A DNA stretch of 64,000 nt from Shewanella eurypsychrophilus (GTDB taxonomy: Bacteria > Pseudomonadota > Gammaproteobacteria > Enterobacterales > Shewanellaceae), in the NCBI RefSeq assembly GCF_007004545.3, contig NZ_CP045503.2, positions 4,558,102 to 4,622,101 on the forward strand, given 5' to 3'. This document shows, piece after piece, positions 1 to 8,486 of the stretch (its first letter is position 1; each line of letters opens with the position of its first letter). Under the pieces are notes generated by a model. The model was not told where the DNA came from and ran no database searches. It was given only the letters and a program-made list of their open reading frames with translations. A program made the position numbers and the translations under genes.

Positions 1-1
1 T

Positions 2-820
2 CAGTCAGCACTTTCTCATCAGATTAAAGAGTTAGAGACCCGAATTAACTCATCAATTTTTATCAGAAAGAGTAAACCTCTCTCTTTTACCCAAGAAGGT
101 GCCAGACTGCTTAATCTGGCAGAAGAGATACTGCCCAAGGTGGTCGAAACAGAATATGACCTTAAGCAAGGCCTTAATGACGAGCTCAATCGGTTAGGCG
201 TTGGTATCGAGTGTCATAGTTGCTTTCGTTGGCTAATGCCGGTTATGGAGCAATTCAGAGACGCTCACCCAGGCGTAAATTTAGACCTGTCCAGTCGTCA
301 CCTGTTTGACTCACTCAACGCCTTGGAAGTGGGTGAATTGGATGTGGTGCTGACTTCAGACCCGGTACCGGGGCAGTCTATCGCCTATCAACATCTTTTT
401 GATTTTGAGGTTAAGCTGGTTGTCGCCAATGATCACCCGTTAGCGCAACAGGAATATGTCACCCCTAAGCAGCTTGAGAGACAGTCAATTATCAGCTATC
501 CAGTACCCTTACAACGTTTGGATCTCTATCGTCACTTTCTTGAACCTGCCGGAGTTGAAGCGGGCGAACAGATCAGCTGTGATCTCACCATGATGCTTCT
601 ACAGCGTATCGCTTGCAAAGATGGTGTCGCCGCCCTGCCAACCTGGTCAATCAGCGAATCTTATGGCCTAAATTTAACGTCAGTAAAACTTGGCCCTGAA
701 GGCTTAAAGCGACCACTGTTTGGTGCATACCGAAGGGATAGTTCTAGCGCAAGAATGGCACAACAATGGTTAAAGCTGGTCGCAAAAGAGGGCTTAGCGA
801 AACAGCATAAGTTAAATTAA
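2..820 (+). CDS. metR: LysR-type methionine regulator MetR (5' truncated)
   Basis: Reads open from base 2 in one frame, so the true start lies before the window. The visible part begins inside the LysR helix-turn-helix (QSALSHQIKELE) and continues through the effector-binding domain. The GIECHSC segment, the ELDVVLTSDP segment and the HFLEPAGV segment are hallmarks of MetR, the homocysteine-responsive activator of metE/metH in gammaproteobacteria. About 272 residues are visible against roughly 300 for the family, so only some 25-30 N-terminal residues are missing. metE is often divergent from metR and would lie outside the window. The MetJ-like boxes at 5303-5326 show a second methionine input nearby. 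Family assignment is strong; target genes are inferred. Confidence 0.92.
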   Translation, partial: QSALSHQIKELETRINSSIFIRKSKPLSFTQEGARLLNLAEEILPKVVETEYDLKQGLNDELNRLGVGIECHSCFRWLMPVMEQFRDAHPGVNLDLSSRHLFDSLNALEVGELDVVLTSDPVPGQSIAYQHLFDFEVKLVVANDHPLAQQEYVTPKQLERQSIISYPVPLQRLDLYRHFLEPAGVEAGEQISCDLTMMLLQRIACKDGVAALPTWSISESYGLNLTSVKLGPEGLKRPLFGAYRRDSSSARMAQQWLKLVAKEGLAKQHKLN

Positions 821-945
821 ATGAAGTCACGAAATCCTAGGCTCTAGTATTGAGTTGCTAGGATCTTGCTATAAAGACAGGGCTAAGAGAGTTGCGAGCT
901 ACAGCCTGATGCTCGTAACTCGCGTCTCGATACTCGAACCTTCTC

Positions 946-1674
946 TTACAAAGGCTTCAGTAGTTGATTTCTCATTGATAGCACTCGTCTTAGCACTAAA
1001 CCTGGAGAGTTTGGATTTCTGGTCTGACGCAAATTATGCGCAACCATAAACTCATCTTTTAGCTCATCATCTAAGCCTAAAGATTCAAATGCTTCTATGG
1101 TCAGAGTCTGCTTCTGATTGTCAATCAGTGACTTAATGATACTCAGTGGGAAAGACTCTTCAGATTCAGCGTTTAAGAAGGCAAATGCAGTTAGCGCTAT
1201 AATCTCACCGAAAACACTAAATAACGCCAAGGTTTGCACTTCATCCGGGTTGATATCGACCCCTTCCATATTATGCAGACTATCAACCGCACCAGCCGCA
1301 ATACTCTCGGTCAATGACCAATAACCTTGTACTAACTTTTTATACGGCTGCGGCAGTTCATCCAGACGCTCTTTCAAATAGAAGGTAAACGCATAACGGT
1401 ATATGTTCACTTGGCCTAAACGTATCAAGGCGTCTTTTAATGAGCGGTTCTTCGTTGTGACACCGGCACCGCTAATCGCCGAGTTACTGCGCCAAAGCAT
1501 ATGAGCCGCAAGTGCGGGATCTGAGGAGACAATATCGATGACATTGCGGATATCACCATCGGCAATAATTGCTTTTTTTAATGGGATCAATATTCCGCGG
1601 CGACCGATCACCTGCTCTTCATTGCTAATAATTGCACGTACTTGAGTGAATACTTGGTGCTCAAGATCTGTCAT
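946..1674 (-). CDS. HDOD-domain signalling protein
   Basis: A 242-residue soluble protein resembling HDOD proteins (HD-related output domain), which occur in bacterial signalling and usually lack the catalytic HD residues. The segment IVSSDPALAAHMLWRSNSA matches the early HDOD helices and RSLKDALIRLGQVNIY matches the following conserved part. I start at the ATG at 1674 (MTDLEHQVF); a 14-codon extension to 1716 would need TTG, has no ribosome site and adds no domain. It is convergent with metR. The intergenic stretch 855-940 between them carries degenerate CGAG/CTAG repeats. The specific role is unknown. Confidence 0.8.
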   Translation of the reverse strand: MTDLEHQVFTQVRAIISNEEQVIGRRGILIPLKKAIIADGDIRNVIDIVSSDPALAAHMLWRSNSAISGAGVTTKNRSLKDALIRLGQVNIYRYAFTFYLKERLDELPQPYKKLVQGYWSLTESIAAGAVDSLHNMEGVDINPDEVQTLALFSVFGEIIALTAFAFLNAESEESFPLSIIKSLIDNQKQTLTIEAFESLGLDDELKDEFMVAHNLRQTRNPNSPGLVLRRVLSMRNQLLKPL

Positions 1675-1960
1675 GGGGAGTTTTAACCTACATTTAATAT
1701 TTTGGTACAACACCAATTGTTATCAGGGGAATTTACCCATAAAAAGGCCACTATGGTCAAGTTGATTTCACTAAAATGAAAACTTTAACTCTATTTATCT
1801 GCTCAAGGTCAGATAACCAAGAGAGATCCACCGAGTTTGTAACAGAACTGAGCGATATCAACCATTTTATAAGAAGCAAAATTCAATCTAAAATCAGAAA
1901 TTGTTCAACACTATTACTGAAAATCATAGATTCAATGCTTTCAAACCCTACATGGATCTA
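1675..1960. other. Intergenic, no supported gene
   Basis: This stretch lies upstream of the HDOD gene and downstream of the esterase gene, both read on the minus strand. A 72-codon plus-strand frame at 1776-1994 has no recognisable domain, no clear ribosome site and runs into the esterase 3' end, so it is not called. No terminator hairpin was seen. Confidence 0.5.
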
Positions 1961-2587
1961 TTATAACGCACCAGACTCACCGAGTCGTTGGTAAATAGAC
2001 TCAGCTAATGAGCGATAACCCGCATTATTAAGGTGAATCGTATCAGACTTCATCGATGGACTTTTTAACAAGTCAGTCAAGGCGTCTTCAATGAGAATCA
2101 CATCATAAGTTTCTGCTAACTCAGAGTAGAAATCTGCAGCAGAAAGAAAGATACTTTTTTTCGGTACAGCAATGAGCACTACGGGTATTGACTTAGCCTG
2201 TGCCAGTTTAATCATCTTTGCCAAATTAGATTTGGTCTTAGCTGGATCGTGATTTCGCAGAAAATCATTGCCGCCTTCGAGTAAAATGAGTAACTCAGGT
2301 GTTCCTTGATCAAGTAAGCCTTCCAACCTAAGTAAACCCTGAGTCGTGGTCTCTCCTGATACGCCAGCATTGATCACAGTCAAGCCAGTCAGCTTTGACA
2401 ACACTGCAGGATAATCACCACCATCACTTGCCCCTTTGCCGTAGGTGAGGCTGTCACCAAAAGCTAAAATCCGAGCATTATCTGATAACGCAGGAATACT
2501 CACTTTCGAGCAAGCTTGCAAAAATAGCAGCAAAAAAAGAACGAGTATTCGAGTCGAAATACGACATATCAACTGACGTTTCATCAA
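1961..2587 (-). CDS. GDSL/SGNH-type esterase lipoprotein (TesA-like)
   Basis: A 208-residue SGNH hydrolase. The N-terminus has basic residues, a hydrophobic run (LVLFLLLFLQAC) and a lipobox ending at Cys26, so it should be a lipid-anchored envelope protein. Block I is ILAFGDSLTYGKG with the nucleophilic serine; the block II glycine lies in NAGVSGETT; block III is EGGNDFL with the Asn; the catalytic Asp-His pair is in SDTIHLNNAGY. This order matches the TesA/arylesterase group, which cleaves acyl esters and thioesters, although TesA itself is periplasmic and soluble. The start is the first of two adjacent ATGs after AGG-TTTATTG. The substrate is unknown. Confidence 0.88.
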   Translation of the reverse strand: MMKRQLICRISTRILVLFLLLFLQACSKVSIPALSDNARILAFGDSLTYGKGASDGGDYPAVLSKLTGLTVINAGVSGETTTQGLLRLEGLLDQGTPELLILLEGGNDFLRNHDPAKTKSNLAKMIKLAQAKSIPVVLIAVPKKSIFLSAADFYSELAETYDVILIEDALTDLLKSPSMKSDTIHLNNAGYRSLAESIYQRLGESGAL

Positions 2588-2620
2588 TAAACCTCAAACA
2601 TAAAGGGTTTCGAATTAATA

Positions 2621-2886
2621 ATACCAGTTCTATTAAATAAGTAATCATTCAGCGGGAATTAAAAATGCTGTAGGCAAGTAAGGGGATCGAAGCTAATAGT
2701 TATTCTATATCGAGAGCCACTTACGCGGCATAAAGCGCTTTAAACCCGCACTACGTGAGCTTCTCAGAACTTTTACTTCTGCGTTGCACTGCCTTTAAAG
2801 GGAATCACCATTTCTTCAGCAATGCGCCTTGAATTTAAAGCTCTGAGAAAGCTCTGAATAGATCATACATTTAATGGAATTGGTAT
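2621..2886. repeat. MITE-like element with imperfect terminal inverted repeats
   Basis: A non-coding block of about 266 bp. Its left end (2621-2646) and the reverse complement of its right end (2861-2886) agree at roughly 20 of 26 positions and both begin ATACCA(A/G)TTC. It contains no open frame of note. It lies between the esterase gene start and the btuB terminator. I infer a miniature inverted-repeat transposable element; no transposase with matching ends is in the window, and a clear target duplication was not seen. Confidence 0.6.
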
Positions 2887-2891
2887 AAAAT

Positions 2892-2922
2892 AAAAAGCCA
2901 GACACAAGGTCTGGCTTTAGAT
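2892..2922 (-). terminator. Rho-independent terminator of btuB
   Basis: On the minus strand an AGCCAGAC/GTCTGGCT stem with a 5-base loop is followed by TTTTTATTT, directly after the btuB stop codon. Confidence 0.85.
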
Positions 2923-2953
2923 GCAATCTAATGACACTAATTAAAATGAATGG

Positions 2954-4810
2954 CTAGAACGCTTGGTAGCTGACGCTCAGGAAGAACTCTCTACCTGGGC
3001 TAAAATAGTTCTGCGCCGAAATAATCTCTTCATCAAACAAATTGTTTGCCTTTAAACGCAAGCTCCATGCATCATCAAGCTGATAACCGATACTCAAGTC
3101 AACTTTATGAGTGGCATCAAAAAACTCATCATTGCCAGCATAACGCTTGCCTTGGTAATGGTAATTAGCAAGCAGATCAAACTGCTCCCAGCTATAGCTC
3201 AACATATAGTTAAACTCATTTTCACTGCGGCCAACAAGTTGCTCACCCGTTTGCACGTTTTCCGCATCAAGGTAGGTATAGCCCAGCTGATGATCTAGGT
3301 TAAATAACTGGTAGTTAGCCGACAGTTCAACGCCTCGGATTTCAGCTTCATTGATGTTAGCTGGTTTCCAGATATCCCAGCCATAATCATCTTTTTCACC
3401 CGTTGGAGCCCAAGCAATGAGGTTATCAATCTTGTTCTGAAACACGCTGATATAAGCACGGACATCTTTAGCAGTAAAGTTCAGCGTTAAGTCATAACTT
3501 TCTGCAGTTTCTGAGATCAGATCTGGGTTGCCCGAACCAGGCCAATACAGGTCATTAAAGGTAGGGGCTTTAAACGCCGTACCCGTTGTTGCAGCGAGGC
3601 GCCATTGCTCATTAAATTGATACGCTAAGCTGGCATTGTAAGACACTTCACTATCGATATTCTCTACATCATCATAACGAACAGCGACTTCAGCAAGTAA
3701 TTTGCTCCACTGCTTTTGAACTAAGGCATATGCGCCAAAAAGATCACGTTCATCTTGCGCATAGTCGCCCTGAACGGATTCATTTGACCAGTCAATACCA
3801 CCGGTAAACGTAAGCTCGTTAGCAGCTAAATACTGGTTACTCCAGTTAACTTGATTACGCTTAGTTTCAAATATAGATACAGGTACACTCGCATCATCAC
3901 CACGGAAGTTTTCGTTGTGATCGCGAGATTGGCTTACTGCTAACTTACTGATGAATTGGTCTCTGCTATATTGCGTAGCAAGGTTCCAAAGATAGTTCTC
4001 ATAATCGGATTCATCAGCCGAACCTGAAGCATAGATATCGTCGTATTGCGTATTACCCTTATCGTACTGACCGTTCCATAGCGCCTGCCAGTTCGAATTG
4101 ATTTGCTGTGAGCCTTTTAATGAAATCGCACTGCGCTTGTAACCATCGTCATCATTTTCTACTTCAGCCCCGTTATAGACATCATAGCCTTCTGACTGTT
4201 CGTGATTGACAGAAAGGGTTGTGCTGCCCTCGCCATGAGTCAACCCTGCGCCAAATGAGCCACGAATGTAATCATTGTTGCCATATTCTGCACCGGCAAA
4301 CCACTCACCACCTTTAAGCTGGCGAGTAAAAATTTGAATTACCCCGCCAATAGCATCACTGCCCCAAACCGAGGCTCTTGGGCCTTTAAGGACTTCGATA
4401 CGCTCGATATTTTCAGGCGATAAGGTGTTGAAACTCACCGTACCTAGCGTGGCCGAGCCGACTTTTACGCCATCGACTAGGACTAACACATGATTTGAAT
4501 TACTACCACGAAGGCTAATAGACGTTGACTGACCCGCGCCGCCGTTACGCGATACGCTCACACCTGGCAGTATTTCTAATACGTCTGCAACAGATTTAGG
4601 ATTAAGGCGTGCTATCTCTTCACGCTCAATGGTATTAATAACCGTTAATTGCTGCTCAGCGGTTCTATCAAAACGTGAACCCGTTACAGTGATCTTTTCA
4701 TCGACAACTTCAGCCGCTACAGCTGAAAATGCAGACAAGCCTAATACACTGCTGATTAGCATGGCTATTTTTGATAGTTTGTTTGACTTTTTATATGAGA
4801 ATGTACCCAT
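2954..4810 (-). CDS. btuB: TonB-dependent vitamin B12 receptor BtuB
   Basis: A 618-residue outer-membrane transporter taking up cobalamins with TonB energy. It has a signal peptide ending near AVAA (residue 33), then a TonB-box-like stretch (DEKITVTGSR), a plug domain (about 45-160, with LPGVSVSRNGG, ISLRGSNSNHVLVLVDG and RIEVLKGPRASVWGSDAIGGVI) and a 22-strand-type barrel ending in a terminal aromatic residue (SYQAF), as expected for BAM assembly. Length is normal for BtuB (about 600). The cobalamin riboswitch directly upstream makes the B12 assignment strong. A MetJ-like promoter lies further upstream. The gene appears to be monocistronic, with its own terminator. Confidence 0.93.
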   Translation of the reverse strand: MGTFSYKKSNKLSKIAMLISSVLGLSAFSAVAAEVVDEKITVTGSRFDRTAEQQLTVINTIEREEIARLNPKSVADVLEILPGVSVSRNGGAGQSTSISLRGSNSNHVLVLVDGVKVGSATLGTVSFNTLSPENIERIEVLKGPRASVWGSDAIGGVIQIFTRQLKGGEWFAGAEYGNNDYIRGSFGAGLTHGEGSTTLSVNHEQSEGYDVYNGAEVENDDDGYKRSAISLKGSQQINSNWQALWNGQYDKGNTQYDDIYASGSADESDYENYLWNLATQYSRDQFISKLAVSQSRDHNENFRGDDASVPVSIFETKRNQVNWSNQYLAANELTFTGGIDWSNESVQGDYAQDERDLFGAYALVQKQWSKLLAEVAVRYDDVENIDSEVSYNASLAYQFNEQWRLAATTGTAFKAPTFNDLYWPGSGNPDLISETAESYDLTLNFTAKDVRAYISVFQNKIDNLIAWAPTGEKDDYGWDIWKPANINEAEIRGVELSANYQLFNLDHQLGYTYLDAENVQTGEQLVGRSENEFNYMLSYSWEQFDLLANYHYQGKRYAGNDEFFDATHKVDLSIGYQLDDAWSLRLKANNLFDEEIISAQNYFSPGREFFLSVSYQAF

Positions 4811-4924
4811 TTTACCTTTAACTCCTGAAAGGAAAACGGGGCAAAAATGTCACGATGTGAAGCTGCAGAGCCTATATCAAGTGATATAGCTACAGTTCAT
4901 AACGCATCTCGAGATCTGCCCGCC

Positions 4925-5205
4925 GAAATCTCAAAATCATCTAATGGGCCGGTCTCCGGACTTAGGTTCTGCAATGTCTAATCAAAAATTCTAATTATGA
5001 ACACTGCGCGAGTTTAGGATTTTTTAACGCTCCCTTCTGCCTTTCTATATCACTAGAAAGTTAGATAGGCGCGCCCAACTCTTACCTTTTACCGTTGCGG
5101 GGGCAGTGCCTGATTCTCACAGACTTCCCGATTATCCCTTACCTAGAATGTCTAGCGCTTAGTAAGCAACTAGCAATCAACACAGGTTTAGGCACCACAA
5201 AAGAT
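4925..5205 (-). promoter_or_regulatory. Cobalamin (AdoCbl) riboswitch upstream of btuB
   Basis: On the minus strand the hallmark core appears in order: GGTGCC near 5196, GGGAA followed by GTGAGAATC, then CTGCCCCCGCAAC with GGT (near 5070-5110), and finally the B12 box AAGTCCGGAGACCGGCC (about 4946-4962). Spacing and order fit the class. The expression platform lies between the B12 box and the btuB ATG at 4810; the CAGGAG Shine-Dalgarno sits there, so control of translation initiation is likely (inferred). Binding of adenosylcobalamin should lower BtuB synthesis. Outer boundaries are approximate. Confidence 0.92.
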
Positions 5206-5297
5206 TGACTAAAATAGTTTTATATTTAGTTCCAAGAACGCACTCAGTTTGTACTCTTTATTCAGTACCCTGTTAGCACCGAGCGACGATCCGCCGC

Positions 5298-5327
5298 ATT
5301 ATAGACGTCTATACGTATAAATGTCTA
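5298..5327 (-). promoter_or_regulatory. btuB promoter overlapped by tandem MetJ-like boxes
   Basis: On the minus strand TAGACA (5327-5322) and TATAAT (5303-5298) are 18 bp apart, a near-consensus sigma-70 promoter about 95 bp before the riboswitch. The region 5303-5326 is three tandem 8-bp units: AGACGTCT, ATACGTAT and AAATGTCT. The first is a perfect Met box and the others are near matches. MetJ binds arrays of such 8-mers, and here they fill the space between -35 and -10, as expected for repression. The site is visible; MetJ binding is inferred. Confidence 0.78.
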
Positions 5328-5527
5328 ACTTTTGAATGACATTCTGCTTACCTGAATATCTAACTCTATTCACCCAGACATCGAATTCAACCAAGGTTGA
5401 ATGAATCGTTTCGGTTAAAACCCGTACAAGCCCATGATTCATAATAGAAAGAAACTTAAGCCCTATCGCCTCAAAACAAACTCACAACCTTTAATACATT
5501 TTATCTACAAAACGACTTGCTAAATTA

Positions 5528-5570
5528 GATTACAAGTGTAATCTTAAACTTATCGATTACACTTGTAATC
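5528..5570. promoter_or_regulatory. Paired BlaI/MecI-type operators
   Basis: Two 16-bp sites, GATTACAAGTGTAATC at 5528-5543 and its exact reverse complement at 5555-5570, are 27 bp apart centre to centre and about 60-100 bp before the blaI ATG. Each holds the TACA...TGTA core recognised by BlaI/MecI/CopY repressors. Autoregulation of the blaI-M56 operon is the natural reading. Confidence 0.85.
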
Positions 5571-5628
5571 CATTTTATACATTCGATAACTAACGCTAGA
5601 ACCCACACTTTGACAATAGGATCAGCCA

Positions 5629-6066
5629 ATGAAAGAGATCAGTAATTCAGAGCTTGCCGTGCTCAATATCCTATGGGAGTCATCGCCAATAAGCTCCAGT
5701 GAAGTGGTGGATAAACTGGCAGATTCTAACGAATGGCATGAAAAAACGGTCAAAACCCTATTAAACCGTTTAGTAAAAAAACAGGCGATCGGGTTTCAAA
5801 AAAGGGGCCGAGGCTATCTCTATTCACCGCTGATCAATCAAGGCGAATACCAAATTAAAGAGAGCCAGTCTTTCGTTGAACGAATGTTTTCAGGCCGTGT
5901 AGCGCCGCTAGTAGCAGGCTTTGCCAAGGAGAATAAACTCAGCGCAGAAGATGTTGCTGAATTGAAAACGCTGATCGATAACTGGCAAGAAGATGACACC
6001 AAGCACAAAGACACTAACCAGAATGATGCAAACACTGACTCACATACTGAGGAGACAAAGTCATGA
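5629..6066 (+). CDS. blaI: BlaI/MecI/CopY-family repressor
   Basis: A 145-residue winged-helix repressor. Residues 1-80 hold the family pattern: SELAVLNILWESSPISSSEVVDKL, then WHEKTVKTLLNRLVKKQAIGFQKRGRGYLYSPL. The C-terminal part (85-125) is the dimerisation segment cut by M56 proteases in the classic systems, followed by a polar tail unusual for its His/Asp/Thr-rich end. The ATG follows AGGATCAGCCA. Its stop overlaps the start of the M56 gene by 4 bases, so the two are translationally coupled. The paired operators at 5528-5570 are its likely binding sites. Confidence 0.92.
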   Translation: MKEISNSELAVLNILWESSPISSSEVVDKLADSNEWHEKTVKTLLNRLVKKQAIGFQKRGRGYLYSPLINQGEYQIKESQSFVERMFSGRVAPLVAGFAKENKLSAEDVAELKTLIDNWQEDDTKHKDTNQNDANTDSHTEETKS

Positions 6067-7361
6067 TTAATTGGCTCATGGAACAGAGCATACTAATAAG
6101 CTTAGTCAGCGCCTTTATACTGGTTTTTCATAAACCCCTGCTTAAACAGCTGGGTGCTCATCACATGTATAGCTTATGGCTAGCGATTCCATTAATGCTA
6201 CTAGGATCTGTGGTACTGCGATTTGTACCAAACTTATTGGCCGAATCTAAGATTGCGACATTTGAGCATTATAGAGTGCTGACATCCCTCGCCGTAAAAG
6301 ACAGTGAAACATTTATCCCAACCCCCTTAGTCGCCGCTTTATGGCTATCAGGCATTTGCGTCATGGCTGCGCTCTTGCTACTGCAGCGACGTTACTTGGA
6401 TAAGTTGCTGCGCAAGAGCAAACCTTATACTCAAAACCAGAGCGGCGAACTCAAAAATAACGGGCTTATGCTAGCCGACACTTTACCTATCTTACAGAGT
6501 CCAGAAATCACCTCCCCCATGCTAACGGGCGTAATTAAGCCAATGATCATAGTCCCAGCTGATTTCCATAAGCTCACGGTCAAACAACAGCAAGCCGTAC
6601 TCGAACATGAGCAATACCATCACGAACGCGGAGATATCATCACCAACCTACTGGCCTATAGCTTGCTTGCCATGTTCTGGTTTAATCCCTTGTGCTGGCT
6701 GGCCTACAAACGTTTTCGAGATGATCAAGAACTCGCCTGTGATGCTCAAATTACTTCATCGATGAATACCGATGACAAAATTGCCTATAGTCATGCGCTA
6801 CTGGCTTACTCTCAGCACGCTCAAATGGGCATGTTGCATACCCACTATGGAAATAAAAACATCTTAAAGGAAAGGATCATGCAAATGAAAAAATATCATG
6901 GAAAGAGTACCGTCGCCATTATTGCAATGACATTGGGGTTAAGTTTTGCCAGCTTAATGCTTAACCAACAAGTGCAGGCGGGTGATCATCAAAGCTCATC
7001 GAAAGAGTCATCAACTAGTTCTTCAAAAGAGTCATCTAAAGAGTCCGCTAAAAGTCATAAGCAAAATGTTCATCCACTGACTCGCGTCGAGCCTAAATAC
7101 CCAAAAGCAGCAGTAGAAGCTAAACAAAATGGTTACGTTAAGCTCAAGTTCGATATCAGCAAGAAAGGCATGGTCTCTAACGTCAAAGTGATTAAGTCAT
7201 CACCCAAAGGTGTATTCGATAAATCAGCAGTCAAAGCCCTAAAGCAGTGGGTGTATAAAGAGTCTAAGAAAGGGGCTAAGGGTGCTAAGGTTCAGCTCGA
7301 TTTTGTTATCGATGAGCCTGCAGCCAATGTTGAGCGAATCAAGGTCACAGCCAATAAGTAA
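6063..7361 (+). CDS. BlaR1-like M56 metalloprotease with C-terminal TonB domain
   Basis: A 432-residue membrane protein. The N-terminal part has several transmembrane segments (about 5-30, 35-55, 90-110). The zinc protease motif HEQYHHERGD is near residues 182-191, and a further transmembrane helix lies near 282-300. A serine/lysine-rich linker (about 305-335) leads to a TonB-type C-terminal domain (about 340-425, with PKYPKAAVEAKQNGYVKLKF and a closing KVQLDFVI strand). Known BlaR1 proteins carry a penicillin-binding domain there; here it is replaced by TonB, a layout seen in other proteobacteria. It probably cleaves BlaI after an envelope signal, but the signal is unknown. It need not concern beta-lactams. 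Confidence 0.88.
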   Translation: MINWLMEQSILISLVSAFILVFHKPLLKQLGAHHMYSLWLAIPLMLLGSVVLRFVPNLLAESKIATFEHYRVLTSLAVKDSETFIPTPLVAALWLSGICVMAALLLLQRRYLDKLLRKSKPYTQNQSGELKNNGLMLADTLPILQSPEITSPMLTGVIKPMIIVPADFHKLTVKQQQAVLEHEQYHHERGDIITNLLAYSLLAMFWFNPLCWLAYKRFRDDQELACDAQITSSMNTDDKIAYSHALLAYSQHAQMGMLHTHYGNKNILKERIMQMKKYHGKSTVAIIAMTLGLSFASLMLNQQVQAGDHQSSSKESSTSSSKESSKESAKSHKQNVHPLTRVEPKYPKAAVEAKQNGYVKLKFDISKKGMVSNVKVIKSSPKGVFDKSAVKALKQWVYKESKKGAKGAKVQLDFVIDEPAANVERIKVTANK

Positions 7362-7582
7362 TCGCTATTACTTATAGCTAATAGTTAATCGCTATAGTTA
7401 ACAGCAATAAATCAACTGACTTAGAGCCATGTTACATAGGTTGATGAGTGAGTTTTTTGAAAAGGGGCCGCGGAGCTCTTTTTCCACATCTGTAGAAAGC
7501 CGATGAGAAATGGAAGTGGTAAGTTAAACAATAAAGAACAGGAAGGATAAACACCTCATCCTCCCTCACGCACTGTAATCGA

Positions 7583-7957
7583 TTAAGCGGTTACAGCCTT
7601 AGGATTTGAACCGTATTGGTTCTCACCAATGCTATCTTGCACGTAAAAGATAAGCAGAACGATTGCACCAATAAGTGGGATTAAGCCTATTAACTGCCAC
7701 CAGCCAGAGCGACCAGTGTCATGTAGACGGCGAGCCGAGATAGCGATTGTTGGGATCAATAAGCCTAATGCAAATACCGTTGAAAATATCATAGTGCCTA
7801 GGGCGACATCGATAACTGCAGCTAGCATATAAAAAATCAAATAAAACAGGGTATACATCCAAAATTCTTTACGACGAGCTCTGCCTGTAAAGTCAATCAG
7901 CAACCTCTTCGCTGGTATTGGCTTCTCTGTAAGCTTGTAACTCTTGATTAAATTCAA
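7583..7957 (-). CDS. DUF805 inner-membrane protein, start uncertain
   Basis: A 124-residue frame whose recognisable DUF805 domain begins only near residue 22 (DFTGRARRKEFWMYTLFY). It then has three hydrophobic segments and the ISARRLHDTGRSGWW signature, ending in a short polar tail. DUF805 proteins are small membrane proteins of unknown function. The N-terminal 20 residues overlap the last 65 bases of the upstream DUF2059 gene in another frame and do not resemble the usual family start. Translation may instead begin near 7903 at TTG, CTG or ATT just after AAGAGG, coupled to the DUF2059 stop. A past deletion that removed the intergenic region and native start would explain this. Confidence 0.82.
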   Translation of the reverse strand: MNLIKSYKLTEKPIPAKRLLIDFTGRARRKEFWMYTLFYLIFYMLAAVIDVALGTMIFSTVFALGLLIPTIAISARRLHDTGRSGWWQLIGLIPLIGAIVLLIFYVQDSIGENQYGSNPKAVTA

Positions 7958-8486
7958 CAGAAAGCGACTGCATCTTTATCATCATAGGTTGAGCCAAAGC
8001 TTGGGTCATTATCATAGACTCCTGCATTACAAGCGGCATCTTCTCAACCATAGAGCGGCCAGACTCACTGCGGTAAAACGCTATCATATCGGCAAGCTCT
8101 TTCTCCGAATAATGCTTAGCATAGAGATCTATCATCGGCTGCTTCAACTGAGCCCATCCTAGCTCTTGACGCATGATCTCTGTGCTCTTAAGCATGAATG
8201 TCTCAAACATCTCCTGCTCAGACTCCTTAACCTTCAGCTGCTGTTTCATTCCTAACATCATCTGAGTTACCTGATCGTACATAGTGTCGATCATCGACTC
8301 CGTTTTCATCTCGATAAGCAGTTGCTCAACATCATAACGTCGTGAATCTTCATCCGCAGACACAGTGAAGTTAACCAACAGAGCACTCGCAATAAGCAGT
8401 AACGAAAGGAAGTATCGCAGTGGTTTCAAAGGGTTTTGCAGCTTTATAAAAGTGGTAAACGGTAAGCCTAGGGTAAGTTGCTTCAT
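7893..8486 (-). CDS. Secreted DUF2059 protein
   Basis: A 197-residue protein with an N-terminal signal segment (basic start, then LRYFLSLLLIASALLVNFTVSA, mature end near Asp45). The rest is helical and holds a DUF2059-like region (YAKHYSEKELADMIAFYRSESGRSMVEKMP), found in periplasmic proteins of unknown role. It has an unusually high methionine content (about 20), common in proteins of this type but also seen in copper-handling proteins. The ATG at 8486 follows a strong GGAGG site. Its 3' end overlaps the DUF805 gene. Azurin lies divergently upstream. No function is assigned. Confidence 0.8.
   Translation of the reverse strand: MKQLTLGLPFTTFIKLQNPLKPLRYFLSLLLIASALLVNFTVSADEDSRRYDVEQLLIEMKTESMIDTMYDQVTQMMLGMKQQLKVKESEQEMFETFMLKSTEIMRQELGWAQLKQPMIDLYAKHYSEKELADMIAFYRSESGRSMVEKMPLVMQESMIMTQALAQPMMIKMQSLSVEFNQELQAYREANTSEEVAD

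Noticed and set aside
1776..1994. 72-codon plus-strand frame
   Set aside because: No domain, no ribosome site, overlaps the esterase gene end.
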